Notes: generated by a model from the letters alone, not told the origin. A stretch of DNA of 64,000 nucleotides from Flavobacterium johnsoniae UW101 (GCF_000016645.1 NC_009441.1:1178001-1242000); one strand, 5' to 3'; positions 1 through 9,370 are shown, counted from the first letter of the stretch. Translations and numbers: made by a program.

Positions 1-395
1 GTACGCGAGAAAAGCATTAAAAATAAAGAAAGAAAAAATAAAGCATTGCTGCTAATATTACTATAAAGCTGAGCGAGTAAAAACAATAATAAAAAAGAAG
101 GAATAGTTAATAAAAACTTAGTATTTATTACTGTTGAAATGTATTTGCTGATTGCATCAATATCAGAATTTAATCGACCAATTTTAATTGGACCTAAAGC
201 ATTCCAGGAATAATCATTAATAACTGAAATGTAATTAATTAAAGACAAAGAAATAGCAATAAGACCATAATTAGTAATTCCAAATACATGAATGTAAAAT
301 GGAATTAGAATTAATGGAAATAGAAAATTTATAAAATTAATGCTAAAACTATAAAAGATGTTTTTAATCACAATTCTAGAAAATAAAGGCTCCAA
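1..395 (-). CDS. Polysaccharide flippase (Wzx-like), N-terminal part, cut by window edge
   Basis: This is the amino-terminal part of a gene that runs off the left edge. The reverse strand reads without stops into a hydrophobic protein beginning near VIKNIFYSFSINFINF, with two predicted membrane helices and a GITNYG motif between them. That pattern is typical of O-antigen and oligosaccharide flippases of the MATE-like fold. No ATG is in frame after the upstream stop, so the start is either TTG at 395 or GTG at 371. It lies just downstream of a small lipoprotein gene on the same strand and could be co-transcribed with it. The neighbouring glycosyltransferases support a surface-glycan role. The family call is inferred from the hydropathy and motif; the start is uncertain. 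Confidence 0.65.
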   Translation of the reverse strand, partial: MEPLFSRIVIKNIFYSFSINFINFLFPLILIPFYIHVFGITNYGLIAISLSLINYISVINDYSWNALGPIKIGRLNSDIDAISKYISTVINTKFLLTIPSFLLLFLLAQLYSNISSNALFFLSLFLMLFSR

Positions 396-416
396 AACAT
401 TTGAAGCCTGCCATTA

Positions 417-665
417 TTAAAGTGATTTGTCAATAGAATCATCTGGATTTCCTTGAGGAGCCCATGAACCTGATTTATCATTTCGCATGGTAACTGTTCC
501 GGTTTCGGTATCTAATACAAACAAGCAGACCTCTCCAGTATCAGCTCTTTGAATAACAGTCATTTGATATTTACCTATTTGAGTTTTTTCCTCTTCTTTT
601 TTTTGAGGTTGCTGACAAGAAATAATTAATAAAGATACACTGATTAAAAAGGCTGTTTTTTTCAT
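417..665 (-). CDS. Small predicted lipoprotein of unknown function
   Basis: The 82-residue protein has a short basic start, a hydrophobic stretch and a lipobox (LIISC, Cys17), so it should be lipidated and anchored in the envelope. The mature part is polar; a segment QMTVIQRADTGEVCLFVLD is followed by a Gly/Pro-rich tail. I do not recognise a named domain. A TAnnTTTG promoter element lies 14 bases upstream of the start. The divergent intergenic space with the glycosyltransferase at 785 carries a promoter for each direction. Function is not inferred. Confidence 0.7.
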   Translation of the reverse strand: MKKTAFLISVSLLIISCQQPQKKEEEKTQIGKYQMTVIQRADTGEVCLFVLDTETGTVTMRNDKSGSWAPQGNPDDSIDKSL

Positions 666-678
666 TTGGTTTTTTTTT

Positions 679-686
679 CAAAAGTA
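679..686 (-). promoter_or_regulatory. Bacteroidota -7 promoter element for the small lipoprotein gene
   Basis: On the minus strand the sequence reads TACTTTTG, which matches the TAnnTTTG -7 consensus of the Bacteroidota primary sigma factor. It ends 13 bases before the ATG at 665, giving a very short leader. Confidence 0.55.
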
Positions 687-750
687 ATTTTTTTTATTAA
701 AGGTGAATGTGTTTTAAACAAAAAATAAACATCATTAAATTTTTAAAACT

Positions 751-758
751 TACTTTTG
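751..758 (+). promoter_or_regulatory. Bacteroidota -7 promoter element for the glycosyltransferase pair
   Basis: TACTTTTG matches the TAnnTTTG consensus and lies 26 bases before the ATG at 785. It would drive the two overlapping glycosyltransferase genes. Confidence 0.6.
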
Positions 759-784
759 AAAAGGATTATAACCAATTAATATAA

Positions 785-1885
785 ATGAAATTAGTAATTG
801 ATGTTCGTTTTATAAATGCTTCGGGAATTGGTACTTACATAAAAAATGTGTTGCCGGGTATAATTTCAGAATTTAATGCAGTTACAGTTCTTGGAAACAA
901 AAATGAAATCATGCAATTTGATTGGAGTAATAAAGTTGAGGTTATAGAGTTCAATTGTAAAATGTATTCTCTAAAAGAACAATTTTATTATGCTTTTAAA
1001 ATACCAAAATGTGATGTGTTTTGGTCTCCACATTTTAATTTTCCTATTTTTCCTATTCGTGCAAAGAAAAAAGTTGTAACAATTCATGACGTAAATCATC
1101 TTACCGGGATTTCTCCAATTTCTTTCCTTAAAAAAAAGTATAGTTCTATTTTATATGATAATGCAGTAAAAAAAGCAGATTTAATTTTTACTGTTTCAGA
1201 ATTTTCAAAAAGTGAGATTCTAAAATATACCAACACCGAATCTGAAAAAATTAAAGTAGTTTATTGTGGAGTAGATGCGCCATTTTTTGAAGATTTTAAA
1301 GAGAATAGTTTAAGACTTCCAAACGATTTTATTTTATATATAGGAAATGTCAAACCTCATAAAAATTTAATTGTTTTATTAAAAGCTTATAATGCTTTAT
1401 CAAATCAATTAAAAGAAGAATATAAACTTTTAATTGTAGGTAAAAAAGATGGATTTATTACGGAAGATAATCAGATAAATGAATTCATAAAATCGAACCA
1501 ATTAGAAAGAAATGTTATTTTTACAGGACATGTAACTGATTTAGATTTGCCTTTATATTATCAAAATGCATCGTTATTTGTATTTCCATCTCTTTACGAA
1601 GGTTTTGGATTACCAGTTTTAGAAGCATTGGCAGCAAAAACAATGGTGATTAGTTCTAACGCTTCAAGTCTGCCGGAAATAGGAGGAGAAGCTGTTATTT
1701 ATTTTGATCCAAAAAATGATATAGAGTTGTCTCAAAAAATAAAAGACTGTTTAGAAAATAAAGTAAGCATTGAAATAGAAAAAAGGGCAGTACAATTAGA
1801 TAAATTTACTTGGAAAAAATCTATTAAAAATCATTTGGAAGCATTTAGAAATATTTTACAAAATAATGAAAAAAGCACTAATTAG
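785..1885 (+). CDS. Glycosyltransferase family 4
   Basis: A 366-residue GT-B fold glycosyltransferase that should transfer a sugar from a nucleotide donor during surface-polysaccharide assembly in the cytoplasm. The N-terminal acceptor domain carries GIGTY (14-18) and a TIHD motif near residue 101. The C-terminal donor domain has GNVKPHKN (187-194) and the family signature EGFGLPVLE (272-280), including the conserved EX7E pattern. Length is normal for GT4. It overlaps the next glycosyltransferase gene by 20 bases, so the two are translated from one message. The exact sugar cannot be read from the sequence. Confidence 0.9.
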   Translation: MKLVIDVRFINASGIGTYIKNVLPGIISEFNAVTVLGNKNEIMQFDWSNKVEVIEFNCKMYSLKEQFYYAFKIPKCDVFWSPHFNFPIFPIRAKKKVVTIHDVNHLTGISPISFLKKKYSSILYDNAVKKADLIFTVSEFSKSEILKYTNTESEKIKVVYCGVDAPFFEDFKENSLRLPNDFILYIGNVKPHKNLIVLLKAYNALSNQLKEEYKLLIVGKKDGFITEDNQINEFIKSNQLERNVIFTGHVTDLDLPLYYQNASLFVFPSLYEGFGLPVLEALAAKTMVISSNASSLPEIGGEAVIYFDPKNDIELSQKIKDCLENKVSIEIEKRAVQLDKFTWKKSIKNHLEAFRNILQNNEKSTN

Positions 1886-3002
1886 CGATTGGTATTATGT
1901 GAATGGAGGTGCTGAAAAAGTAATTCATTCTATAAACTCAATCTGGGATGATTTTGACCATTTTGCATTAATTGACTTTTTGAATGATGAAGACCGAAAG
2001 TTTATTTTAAATGGAAAAAAAGCCAAAACTAGTTTCATCCAGAAATTACCAACAGTAAAAAAAAATCACCGCAAATTTTTACAGTTATTTCCAATTGCTG
2101 TAGAACAGTTTGATTTAAGAGACTATAACTTAATAATCAGTTCTTCTTCAGCTGTGGCAAAAGGAATTAAGACAAACAAAAATCAATTGCATATTTGTTA
2201 TTGTCATTCTCCAATGCGTTACGCCTGGGATTTGAGAGAGCAATATTTAAAAGATGCCGGATTAAACAAAGGTTTAAAAGGTTTATATGCAAAATCAGTA
2301 TTAGATAAAATCCAGAAATGGGATCTTTCAAATTCAGATAATGTTGATTTTTTTATTGCTAATTCAAAGCATATTGCTGAGCGAATTAAAAAGATTTATA
2401 ACAGAGAGTCCACCGTAATTTATCCGCCAGTTGATGTTGATTTTTTTAGTTTAGAAGAAATAAAAGAAGACTATTATTTTACAGCTTCACGACTTGTTCC
2501 GTATAAAAAAACACAATTGATAGTAGAAGCTTTCAACGAATTACCACATTTAAAATTGATTGTTGCTGGTGACGGACCAGAATTAGAAAAACTTCAAAAA
2601 ACAGCCAAAAACAACATAGAGTTTGTAGGATATATTGAAAATAAAAAGCTGAGAAGCTTAATGCAGAAAGCGAAAGCATTTGTTTTTGCTGCTGAGGAAG
2701 ATTTTGGAATTATTCCTGTTGAAGCACAAGCATGCGGAACGCCTGTTATTGCTTTAGCAAAAGGAGGAACACTTGAAACAGTTATAGAAAACAAAACCGG
2801 AATTTTCTTTGTAGAGCAATCTGCAGAAAAAATCAAAGAAGCAGTACTTAATTTTGAAACAAAAAATTTCGACCCTCAAATTATACGCGAACATGCTGTT
2901 ACATTTTCAAAGCAACGATTTGAAAAAGAGATAAAAGAATTTGTTGGAACAAAATATAAAGAACATCAACAGTTGTTGAATAAAGATAATTTGAAATTAT
3001 AA
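1866..3002 (+). CDS. Glycosyltransferase family 4
   Basis: A 378-residue GT-B protein, second of a translationally overlapped pair. The N-terminal half has a GGAEKV segment (14-19) and CHSPMRYAWD (113-122), a pattern seen in GT4 enzymes related to WbaZ/RfaB-type mannosyltransferases. The donor domain contains SRLVPYKK (208-215), AGDGPE (234-239) and the signature EEDFGIIPVEA (277-287). The start lies inside the preceding gene. It probably acts on the same glycan as the upstream enzyme. Donor specificity is not determined by what can be seen. Confidence 0.9.
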   Translation: MKKALISDWYYVNGGAEKVIHSINSIWDDFDHFALIDFLNDEDRKFILNGKKAKTSFIQKLPTVKKNHRKFLQLFPIAVEQFDLRDYNLIISSSSAVAKGIKTNKNQLHICYCHSPMRYAWDLREQYLKDAGLNKGLKGLYAKSVLDKIQKWDLSNSDNVDFFIANSKHIAERIKKIYNRESTVIYPPVDVDFFSLEEIKEDYYFTASRLVPYKKTQLIVEAFNELPHLKLIVAGDGPELEKLQKTAKNNIEFVGYIENKKLRSLMQKAKAFVFAAEEDFGIIPVEAQACGTPVIALAKGGTLETVIENKTGIFFVEQSAEKIKEAVLNFETKNFDPQIIREHAVTFSKQRFEKEIKEFVGTKYKEHQQLLNKDNLKL

Positions 3003-3026
3003 CCGAAAAATAATTTTCAAATCAGT

Positions 3027-3034
3027 TACATTTG
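3027..3034 (+). promoter_or_regulatory. Bacteroidota -7 promoter element for UDP-glucuronate decarboxylase
   Basis: TACATTTG fits TAnnTTTG and sits 19 bases before the ATG at 3054, between two same-strand genes, so the decarboxylase likely has its own promoter. Confidence 0.6.
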
Positions 3035-3053
3035 CGATGTATAAACAATTATC

Positions 3054-4037
3054 ATGAAAAGAATACTTATTACTGGAGCGGCAGGATTTTTAGGATCGCA
3101 TTTATGTGACAGATTTATCAAAGAAGGATATTTTGTTATTGGGATGGATAACCTGATTACAGGTGACCTTAAAAATATTGAGCATTTATTCAAATTAGAA
3201 AATTTTGAATTTTATCATCATGATATCACCAAGTTCGTTCATATTCCTGGCGATCTTGATTATATATTGCATTTTGCTTCACCGGCGAGTCCTATTGATT
3301 ATTTAAAAATTCCAATTCAGACACTTAAGGTTGGATCTCTGGGAACGCATAATTTATTAGGATTGGCAAGAGTAAAAAAAGCTAGAATCTTGATTGCTTC
3401 AACTTCAGAAGTTTATGGAGATCCGTTGGTGCATCCACAGACAGAAGAATATTATGGAAACGTAAATACAATTGGTCCTCGCGGTGTTTATGACGAAGCA
3501 AAACGTTTTCAGGAATCAATTACTATGGCATACCATACTTTTCATGGTGTAGAGACCAGAATAGTGCGTATTTTTAATACTTACGGACCAAGAATGCGAT
3601 TAAACGACGGACGCGTAATTCCTGCTTTTATTGGGCAAGCGTTACGAGGCGAAGATTTAACGATTTTTGGCGATGGAATGCAGACACGTTCTTTTTGCTA
3701 TGTAGACGATCAGGTTGAAGGTATTTACAGATTACTACATTCAGATTATGTTTATCCGGTAAACATTGGAAATCCGGACGAAATCACAATCAAAGATTTT
3801 GCAGAAGAAATTATTAAATTGACTGGAACAAATCAAAAGGTAGTATATCATCCGCTGCCAATAAACGATCCATTACAGCGTCAGCCCGATACCACAAAAG
3901 CAAAGGAATTATTAGGCTGGGAAGCAAAAGTAAGCCGTGCCGAAGGAATGAAAATTACCTATGAGTATTTTAAATCACTTTCTCCGGAAGAACTGGCAAA
4001 AGAAGAACATAAAGATTTTTCGAGTTACATTAAATAA
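3054..4037 (+). CDS. UDP-glucuronate decarboxylase (UDP-xylose synthase type), NAD-dependent
   Basis: A 327-residue extended short-chain dehydrogenase. It carries the nucleotide-binding GAAGFLGSH motif (8-16), the STSEVYGDP segment (116-124) and the catalytic pair Tyr146 and Lys150 in YDEAKR. The sequence around [16 protein letters not shown] closely follows bacterial and eukaryotic UXS enzymes, which convert UDP-glucuronate to UDP-xylose with a bound NAD. Related dTDP-glucose dehydratases differ in this loop. Its own promoter element and a terminator just downstream suggest a single-gene transcript. The product would feed the surrounding glycosyltransferases. The family call is firm; the exact product (UDP-xylose or the 4-keto intermediate) is inferred. 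Confidence 0.88.
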   Translation: MKRILITGAAGFLGSHLCDRFIKEGYFVIGMDNLITGDLKNIEHLFKLENFEFYHHDITKFVHIPGDLDYILHFASPASPIDYLKIPIQTLKVGSLGTHNLLGLARVKKARILIASTSEVYGDPLVHPQTEEYYGNVNTIGPRGVYDEAKRFQESITMAYHTFHGVETRIVRIFNTYGPRMRLNDGRVIPAFIGQALRGEDLTIFGDGMQTRSFCYVDDQVEGIYRLLHSDYVYPVNIGNPDEITIKDFAEEIIKLTGTNQKVVYHPLPINDPLQRQPDTTKAKELLGWEAKVSRAEGMKITYEYFKSLSPEELAKEEHKDFSSYIK

Positions 4038-4039
4038 TA

Positions 4040-4076
4040 AAAAAGGGAAAATATTTCTATAATATTCTCCCTTTTT
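4040..4076. terminator. Bidirectional hairpin terminator
   Basis: A 16-base stem with one mismatch (AAAAAGGGAAAATATT against AATATTCTCCCTTTTT) with a short loop lies between the convergent genes ending at 4037 and 4095. A-rich and T-rich flanks let it work for both strands. Confidence 0.8.
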
Positions 4077-4094
4077 CTTTTTTATTCAATTTTA

Positions 4095-5282
4095 TTAAAA
4101 GGCATTATTTTCAATTAATTTCTTCATTTGTTCATCAAGATTGAAATGAGATTTTGCATGAAGGAAAATTGTCTTTTTCATAATTTGAATTTCTTCTTTA
4201 CCAAATTCTGAAATTTGCTTTAATGTGTCGTTTAAGTTTTTAAAATCTTCAACAGGAACAACCCATCCCAAATTATTTTCTTCAACAATATTTTCTCCTT
4301 CACCGCCTCCAAAATAAAGAACCGGGAAACCTAAGGCGCTGTATTCGAATATTTTTGAAGGTACAGATCCATAAATTCTTGTTTTTAGCGGGACTAATGC
4401 AATATCTAAATTTTGTAAAGTTTTATGCAAAACATTTCGTTCTAACATTCCATGAAAGATAATTTTCTCAGTCTGGTTTTTTTCTAAAAAATTTAGAATT
4501 TGATTTTTTTCGGCACCATCCCCAAAAATATGAAGTTCAATGTTTAGATTTTTCAAATCCAATTCCTGAATAAGTTCAAAAACACCTTGTGCAACTCCCA
4601 GTAAGCCGGCATAAAATAGTTTTATTGGTTCACTCAAATTCTGTTTTTCTTCTAATCTGTTTTCAATAAAATGATCAGGATAATTGCGGTATAAAAAACA
4701 TTTTTTTTCTGGAAATATTGAATGGATATGATCTATAATTTCATTAGACTGCCCGAAAATATGGTTTGCTTTTCTGTAAATAAAGCGTTCAATAAAGAGC
4801 AGGAATTTATGTGAAATGCTGTTTTTCTTTAAAACACCAAGTTCAATAGCAGCTGTGGGCCAAAGATCAGAAACATTCAAAATTATTTTTTTTCTTCTAA
4901 GCCAAAGAGCCAAAACCGCAGTAAAAGACAATAATAAGGGTGGAGATTGTACAATTACTTTCTTTGGTATTTTAGAAAACAATAAATAAAAAAATAAAGT
5001 TGTAGAAAACGATAATGTAGAAACAATTCTTTTAAAAATATTAGAACTGTTACTCGGATAAATCCAAAGACGTTTTAAAGTTATATTCTGAATTTTTTCG
5101 GTAACTGAAAATCGGTTTTTATATTCTGGAAAAAGTTCGCCCTTAGGATAATTTGGAAGAGGAGAAATCACAGAAACGTTATACCCGTTTTGATCCAGTT
5201 TTAAAGCGAGCTGTTCAATTCTGTTTGCAGCAGCTCCTTTTTCCGGCGGATAATAATTGGATATAATAAGAATGTCTTTCAT
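4095..5282 (-). CDS. Glycosyltransferase family 4, WbuB-like
   Basis: A 395-residue GT-B enzyme. The N terminus (ISNYYPPEKGAAANRIEQL) and the SPLPNYPKG segment are characteristic of the WbuB/WcaI-like GT4 group, whose characterised members add N-acetylated amino sugars such as FucNAc to polyprenyl-linked glycans. The C-terminal donor domain has VPSKIFEYSALGFPVL, matching the conserved PSKxxEY motif. A hydrophobic segment (about 85-130) may mediate membrane association. The ATG overlaps the stop of the upstream UDP-GlcNAc 2-epimerase gene by one base, so the two are coupled and may share a ManNAc-derived substrate; that link is inference. Confidence 0.85.
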   Translation of the reverse strand: MKDILIISNYYPPEKGAAANRIEQLALKLDQNGYNVSVISPLPNYPKGELFPEYKNRFSVTEKIQNITLKRLWIYPSNSSNIFKRIVSTLSFSTTLFFYLLFSKIPKKVIVQSPPLLLSFTAVLALWLRRKKIILNVSDLWPTAAIELGVLKKNSISHKFLLFIERFIYRKANHIFGQSNEIIDHIHSIFPEKKCFLYRNYPDHFIENRLEEKQNLSEPIKLFYAGLLGVAQGVFELIQELDLKNLNIELHIFGDGAEKNQILNFLEKNQTEKIIFHGMLERNVLHKTLQNLDIALVPLKTRIYGSVPSKIFEYSALGFPVLYFGGGEGENIVEENNLGWVVPVEDFKNLNDTLKQISEFGKEEIQIMKKTIFLHAKSHFNLDEQMKKLIENNAF

Positions 5283-6370
5283 TATTTTTTATCCAATAAA
5301 ATAGAAATAATTCTTTCAGATGCCTTTCCGTCCCATAAATCTGGAATACCGCACTTTTTAGCACCGTTTTGTAAAAAACTGCCAAAAACTTTTTTCAGAT
5401 TTTCTAAAGAAGTCCCTACAATTGTATTAGAACCAATAGTTTCTGTTTCAGGTCTTTCGGTATTATCCCGCATTGTAAAACATGGAATTCCAAGAACAGT
5501 TGTTTCTTCAGAAATACCGCCGCTATCTGTAATGACAGCAAAACTATTTTTAATTAAATACATAAAATTCAGATAACCTTGAGGTAAAACAAAAATAATA
5601 TTTCTAAAATCAGTTTTACTTTCTTTTAAAATAGCCTGAGTTCTTGGATGAATAGGAAAGATTATCTTCTTATCATTTGCCAAAAGATCGATTCCCTCCA
5701 ATAATTTAATAAGCGATGAAACTTCATCAACATTTGCTGGGCGGTGCAAAGTTAGAACGATATATTTTTTTTCGCTTAATTTATGTTCGTTCCAAAAATC
5801 TGGAGCCGAAATTCTATTAATATTTTGATATAAAGTGTCGATCATAACATTTCCCACAAAGTGAATATTGTTAGGATCTGAACCTAATTTTAATAAATTT
5901 TCTGATGCTGAAGTTGAGGTTGTAAAAAAGTAATCGGTAATACTGTCTGTGAGCATTCGGTTGATTTCTTCAGGCATAGTTAAATCTCCAGAACGGATTC
6001 CGGCTTCTACATGTGCCACTTTTGTATTACATTTTTTGGCAACAATAGAACAAGCCATTGTCGAATTTACATCGCCAACAACTAAAACCAAATCACAAGG
6101 GTTTTGAATTAACTCTTTTTCAAAGGCAATCATAATTGCTGCTGTTTGTTCTGCTTGAGAACCGCTTTTAACTTCTAAATTGATATCGGGCTGAGGAATG
6201 TTTAGTTCTTCAAAAAAAGTATCACTTAAATTTTTATCATAATGCTGGCCAGTATGTACTAAACGAAATGAAATATCAAATCCTTCATTTTGTTTTTGCT
6301 TTATAGCATTTATTATGGGAGCTATTTTGATAAAGTTAGGTCTTGCACCTGCAATTATGGTAATTTTCAT
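5282..6370 (-). CDS. wecB: UDP-N-acetylglucosamine 2-epimerase (non-hydrolysing)
   Basis: A 362-residue enzyme that interconverts UDP-GlcNAc and UDP-ManNAc. All landmarks of the non-hydrolysing family are visible: GARPNFIK (8-15), GDVNSTMA (99-106), HVEAGIRS with Glu122, LTLHRP with His209, PIHPR with His241, and DSGGISEE (282-289). Length is standard. It lies in a minus-strand run with the CapK-like gene 10 bases upstream and a glycosyltransferase downstream, so it probably supplies ManNAc or a derivative for the same glycan. Confidence 0.93.
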   Translation of the reverse strand: MKITIIAGARPNFIKIAPIINAIKQKQNEGFDISFRLVHTGQHYDKNLSDTFFEELNIPQPDINLEVKSGSQAEQTAAIMIAFEKELIQNPCDLVLVVGDVNSTMACSIVAKKCNTKVAHVEAGIRSGDLTMPEEINRMLTDSITDYFFTTSTSASENLLKLGSDPNNIHFVGNVMIDTLYQNINRISAPDFWNEHKLSEKKYIVLTLHRPANVDEVSSLIKLLEGIDLLANDKKIIFPIHPRTQAILKESKTDFRNIIFVLPQGYLNFMYLIKNSFAVITDSGGISEETTVLGIPCFTMRDNTERPETETIGSNTIVGTSLENLKKVFGSFLQNGAKKCGIPDLWDGKASERIISILLDKK

Positions 6371-6380
6371 TTTTTTAGTT

Positions 6381-7691
6381 TTACAGCAATGATGAAAACT
6401 GTTTTAGTTTTCCACTTTTGTTTCGATCTATTTTTATTTTTTTAGAAAAGATAAAATTTAAATTAGGTTCCAGATACAAATCAATTGCATCTTTTATTTT
6501 TTCAATCTGCGCCGAAATTAACTCTTTTTCAGCAATATATTCTATTTCAAAAGTATCTAATTTGGTTTGTTTAATGATAAATTCTTTTACATTTCCATCA
6601 TCTTCAATTATGCTTTTGGTTACATAATAAAAGGTCAAACCAGGCGATTTTTTACCGCTTGGTAAAATCGCAACGTCGTTTGTTCTTCCAATAAGTTTTT
6701 TTAGAATTGGTTTTTGCGGAGTGCTTTTTTCGTCGAGAATTCCAATATCGCCAATTTCATATCGAATAAAAGGATTTGCTTTATTAAAAAGAGAAGTAAT
6801 TACAATTTTTCCTTCTGTACCGTTTGGAACAGGATTATTGTTTTCATCTAAAATTTCAACAAACAAAGTTTCTGCATTTACCTGCCATTCGCCTTGAGGG
6901 TTTTCAAAAGCAATCAAATCTAGTTCAGATGCGCCGTATTCGCTGATAATTGGAATTCCGAATTGTTTTTCCAGCAATTTTTTATCCATTTCAAAAAGCA
7001 TTTCCGAAGTAACAAAACAAGCTTTTATGGTTGGGCAAATTTCATTTAAAATAATGTTTTTTTGTTCTAAAAATTTAGCAAACAAAACAATAGAACTGGT
7101 ATATCCGTTGAGGTAATCGAATTTTTTTGTTTTGAATTTCTGTAGAAATTTCTCCAAAACTTCATTAGATAAATCAAAAACCGGAAAACGATAACGATGT
7201 GTTAAGAAATCCTTGAAACGTTCTTTTTGATATCCAATAAAATCCATTGGAATTCCATAAAAACGTGCCTGGTACGAATGATTAAAATTAATTCCAAACC
7301 AGCCAAAACGCATAATATTAGATGCCCAGGTTAAAGCATGCGAATATTTGTCTTTGGCAAAAACAAAAGGAGTTCCGCTTGATCCGGATGTTTTGTTGAG
7401 GTAAACATTTTTTTTAGAATAACCTTTTGAAAGTCTTTCTTCCAGTGGTTTTTGTAAATTTTGTTTATTTAAAACAGGAAGATTTTCCCAATTTTGAGCC
7501 GTTGCATTTCCTGCTAATCCTTTGTAAAAAGGATTGTTTTTGAGATGAAAATCAACAATTTCTGTTTTCTTGCTTTCAAGAAATGAAGCAAATTCTTTTT
7601 CAGAAAAACGAACAATTTTATCCAATTCGGTTTTAGCCTTCTTTATAGGAAAACCATTTAATTGAAGAGAAATATCAAAAAGGAGGATCAT
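6381..7691 (-). CDS. CapK-like adenylate-forming enzyme (phenylacetate-CoA ligase family)
   Basis: A 436-residue member of the family that includes phenylacetate-CoA ligase and the capsule protein CapK. It has the AMP-binding P-loop NKTSGSSGTPFVF near residue 100, the EYGASE motif, and a RYEIGDIG segment before the C-terminal subdomain. An ATG at 7691 is preferred to the longer TTG start at 7712 because a TAnnTTTG element on the minus strand (7717-7710) overlaps that TTG. The MILLFDISLQLNGFPIK start resembles CapK proteins. In this setting it probably activates or transfers an acyl or amino-acyl group for glycan decoration. The substrate is unknown. Confidence 0.8.
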   Translation of the reverse strand: MILLFDISLQLNGFPIKKAKTELDKIVRFSEKEFASFLESKKTEIVDFHLKNNPFYKGLAGNATAQNWENLPVLNKQNLQKPLEERLSKGYSKKNVYLNKTSGSSGTPFVFAKDKYSHALTWASNIMRFGWFGINFNHSYQARFYGIPMDFIGYQKERFKDFLTHRYRFPVFDLSNEVLEKFLQKFKTKKFDYLNGYTSSIVLFAKFLEQKNIILNEICPTIKACFVTSEMLFEMDKKLLEKQFGIPIISEYGASELDLIAFENPQGEWQVNAETLFVEILDENNNPVPNGTEGKIVITSLFNKANPFIRYEIGDIGILDEKSTPQKPILKKLIGRTNDVAILPSGKKSPGLTFYYVTKSIIEDDGNVKEFIIKQTKLDTFEIEYIAEKELISAQIEKIKDAIDLYLEPNLNFIFSKKIKIDRNKSGKLKQFSSLL

Positions 7692-7709
7692 TTTCAGAAA
7701 AATTTTCGT

Positions 7710-7717
7710 CAAAAATA
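7710..7717 (-). promoter_or_regulatory. Bacteroidota -7 promoter element for the minus-strand glycan operon
   Basis: The minus strand reads TATTTTTG, a full TAnnTTTG match, 18 bases before the ATG at 7691. It decides against the upstream TTG start and would drive the CapK-like, wecB and glycosyltransferase genes. Confidence 0.55.
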
Positions 7718-7792
7718 ATGTTTACGAATTACTAACAGTGCAGAACCAACAACTTTTTAAAGATTTAATTATTTTTTACGTACAAAAGCAAG

Positions 7793-7800
7793 TATTTTTG
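7793..7800 (+). promoter_or_regulatory. Bacteroidota -7 promoter element for purD
   Basis: TATTTTTG matches TAnnTTTG and ends 25 bases before the purD ATG, leaving a leader of about 20 bases. Confidence 0.6.
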
Positions 7801-7825
7801 CACCACAACTAAATACAACAACACC

Positions 7826-9100
7826 ATGACAATTTTACTATTGGGATCAGGCGGAAGAGAGCATGCATTTGCATGGAAAATGACTCAAAGTCCGCTTTGC
7901 GAAAAACTTTTTGTAGTACCGGGAAATGCAGGAACTGCTGCAATTGCTGAAAACGTTGCAATATCTCCAACTGATTTTGAAGCAGTAAAAGCATTAGTGC
8001 TTAAAGAAAATATAAGTTTAGTAGTCGTAGGCCCAGAAGATCCGTTGGTAAAAGGAGTTTACGATTATTTTAAAAACGACGATAGTTTAAAACATATTCC
8101 GGTTATTGGGCCATCAAAACTTGGGGCGCAGTTAGAAGGAAGTAAAGAATTTGCAAAAGAATTCTTGATGAAACATAATATCCCAACTGCAGCTTATGAC
8201 AGTTTTACTGCCGAAACTGTTGAAGAAGGATGTAAGTTTCTGGAAACTTTGCAGCCTCCTTACGTTTTAAAAGCCGACGGTTTAGCGGCTGGAAAAGGAG
8301 TTTTGATTATTCAGGATCTTGAAGAAGCAAAAACAGAATTACGCAACATGCTGGTTCACGCTAAATTTGGAACAGCAAGTTCAAAAGTAGTTATTGAAGA
8401 ATTCTTAGATGGAATCGAATTAAGCTGTTTCGTTTTAACAGATGGAAAAAGCTATAAAATTCTTCCAACTGCAAAAGATTATAAAAGAATTGGTGAAGGA
8501 GACACAGGTTTAAATACAGGCGGAATGGGAGCAGTTTCTCCAGTTCCTTATGTGGATGCTGTTTTGATGGAAAAAATTGAAACACGTATCGTAAAACCAA
8601 CAATCGAAGGTTTTCAAAAAGATGGAATCGAATACAAAGGATTTGTATTTATTGGTCTTATCAATGTAAAAGGAGAACCAATCGTTATTGAATACAATGT
8701 AAGAATGGGAGATCCTGAAACTGAAGTTGTGGTTCCAAGATTAAAATCTGACTTGGTTGAATTGTTTTTGTCTGTTGCAGATCAAAAATTAGGAGACTTT
8801 AATTTAGAAGTTGATCCAAGAAGCGCAACAACTGTAATGGTAGTTTCTGGCGGATATCCTGAAGATTTTGAAAAAGGAAAAGTAATTTCTGGATTAGAAA
8901 ATATTACAGATTCGATAGTTTTTCACGCAGGAACAAAATTAGATGGCAAAAATGTCGTTACTAATGGAGGGCGTGTAATTGCTGTAACCTCTTATGGAGA
9001 TAATTTCCAGGAGGCCATAAAAAAATCTTACCAAAACATAGATAAACTAAGCTTTGATAAGATGTATTTTAGAAAAGATATCGGCTTCGATCTAATTTAA
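7826..9100 (+). CDS. purD: Phosphoribosylamine-glycine ligase (GAR synthetase)
   Basis: A 424-residue ATP-grasp enzyme that joins phosphoribosylamine and glycine in step two of purine synthesis. It begins with the signature LLLGSGGREHAFAWK, followed by GNAGT, the VVGPEDPLVKG motif, the LKADGLAAGKGV ATP-grasp loop, NTGGMGAVSP, and the metal-binding EYNVRMGDPETE. Length and domain order match PurD. It is monocistronic by layout, with its own promoter and a hairpin terminator after the stop. Confidence 0.97.
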   Translation: MTILLLGSGGREHAFAWKMTQSPLCEKLFVVPGNAGTAAIAENVAISPTDFEAVKALVLKENISLVVVGPEDPLVKGVYDYFKNDDSLKHIPVIGPSKLGAQLEGSKEFAKEFLMKHNIPTAAYDSFTAETVEEGCKFLETLQPPYVLKADGLAAGKGVLIIQDLEEAKTELRNMLVHAKFGTASSKVVIEEFLDGIELSCFVLTDGKSYKILPTAKDYKRIGEGDTGLNTGGMGAVSPVPYVDAVLMEKIETRIVKPTIEGFQKDGIEYKGFVFIGLINVKGEPIVIEYNVRMGDPETEVVVPRLKSDLVELFLSVADQKLGDFNLEVDPRSATTVMVVSGGYPEDFEKGKVISGLENITDSIVFHAGTKLDGKNVVTNGGRVIAVTSYGDNFQEAIKKSYQNIDKLSFDKMYFRKDIGFDLI

Positions 9101-9110
9101 AAAATATTTG

Positions 9111-9138
9111 AACCAGCCCTTTTAATTAAGGGTTTGGT
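9111..9138. terminator. Bidirectional terminator between purD and the DUF6341 gene
   Basis: The arms AACCAGCCCTT and AAGGGTTTGGTT form a hairpin around a short AATT-containing loop, followed by a T-rich tract on the plus strand. It sits between two convergent genes. Confidence 0.6.
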
Positions 9139-9139
9139 T

Positions 9140-9370
9140 TTATTTTAAAAATGAATGAGCTGTTGTATCTTGGTTTTCTGTTCCGGCATCATCAAAAATG
9201 CGTAATTGTTTAATCCAATAAACGATTGCACATGCACAGATGATCATGAAAATCCAGTTAATAGTATTTGCGCCAAACCATGTAACTAATTCCAAACGAC
9301 GTAAAAAGTCAAGCGGAGCAAACAAAATGTTAACGAATAAGTATTGAATTCCTTCAAAAAAAGCTTTCAT
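9140..9370 (-). CDS. Small membrane protein, DUF6341-like
   Basis: A 76-residue protein with two predicted membrane segments: one amphipathic near residues 8-28 and one strong helix at about 34-52 (NWIFMIICACAIVYWI). The start MKAFFEGIQYLFVNILFAPLD and overall length recall the DUF6341 family that Flavobacteriia carry beside upp and DUF6427 genes, as is the case here. No biochemical role is known for the family. The family name is from memory of the pattern, not a search. Confidence 0.65.
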   Translation of the reverse strand: MKAFFEGIQYLFVNILFAPLDFLRRLELVTWFGANTINWIFMIICACAIVYWIKQLRIFDDAGTENQDTTAHSFLK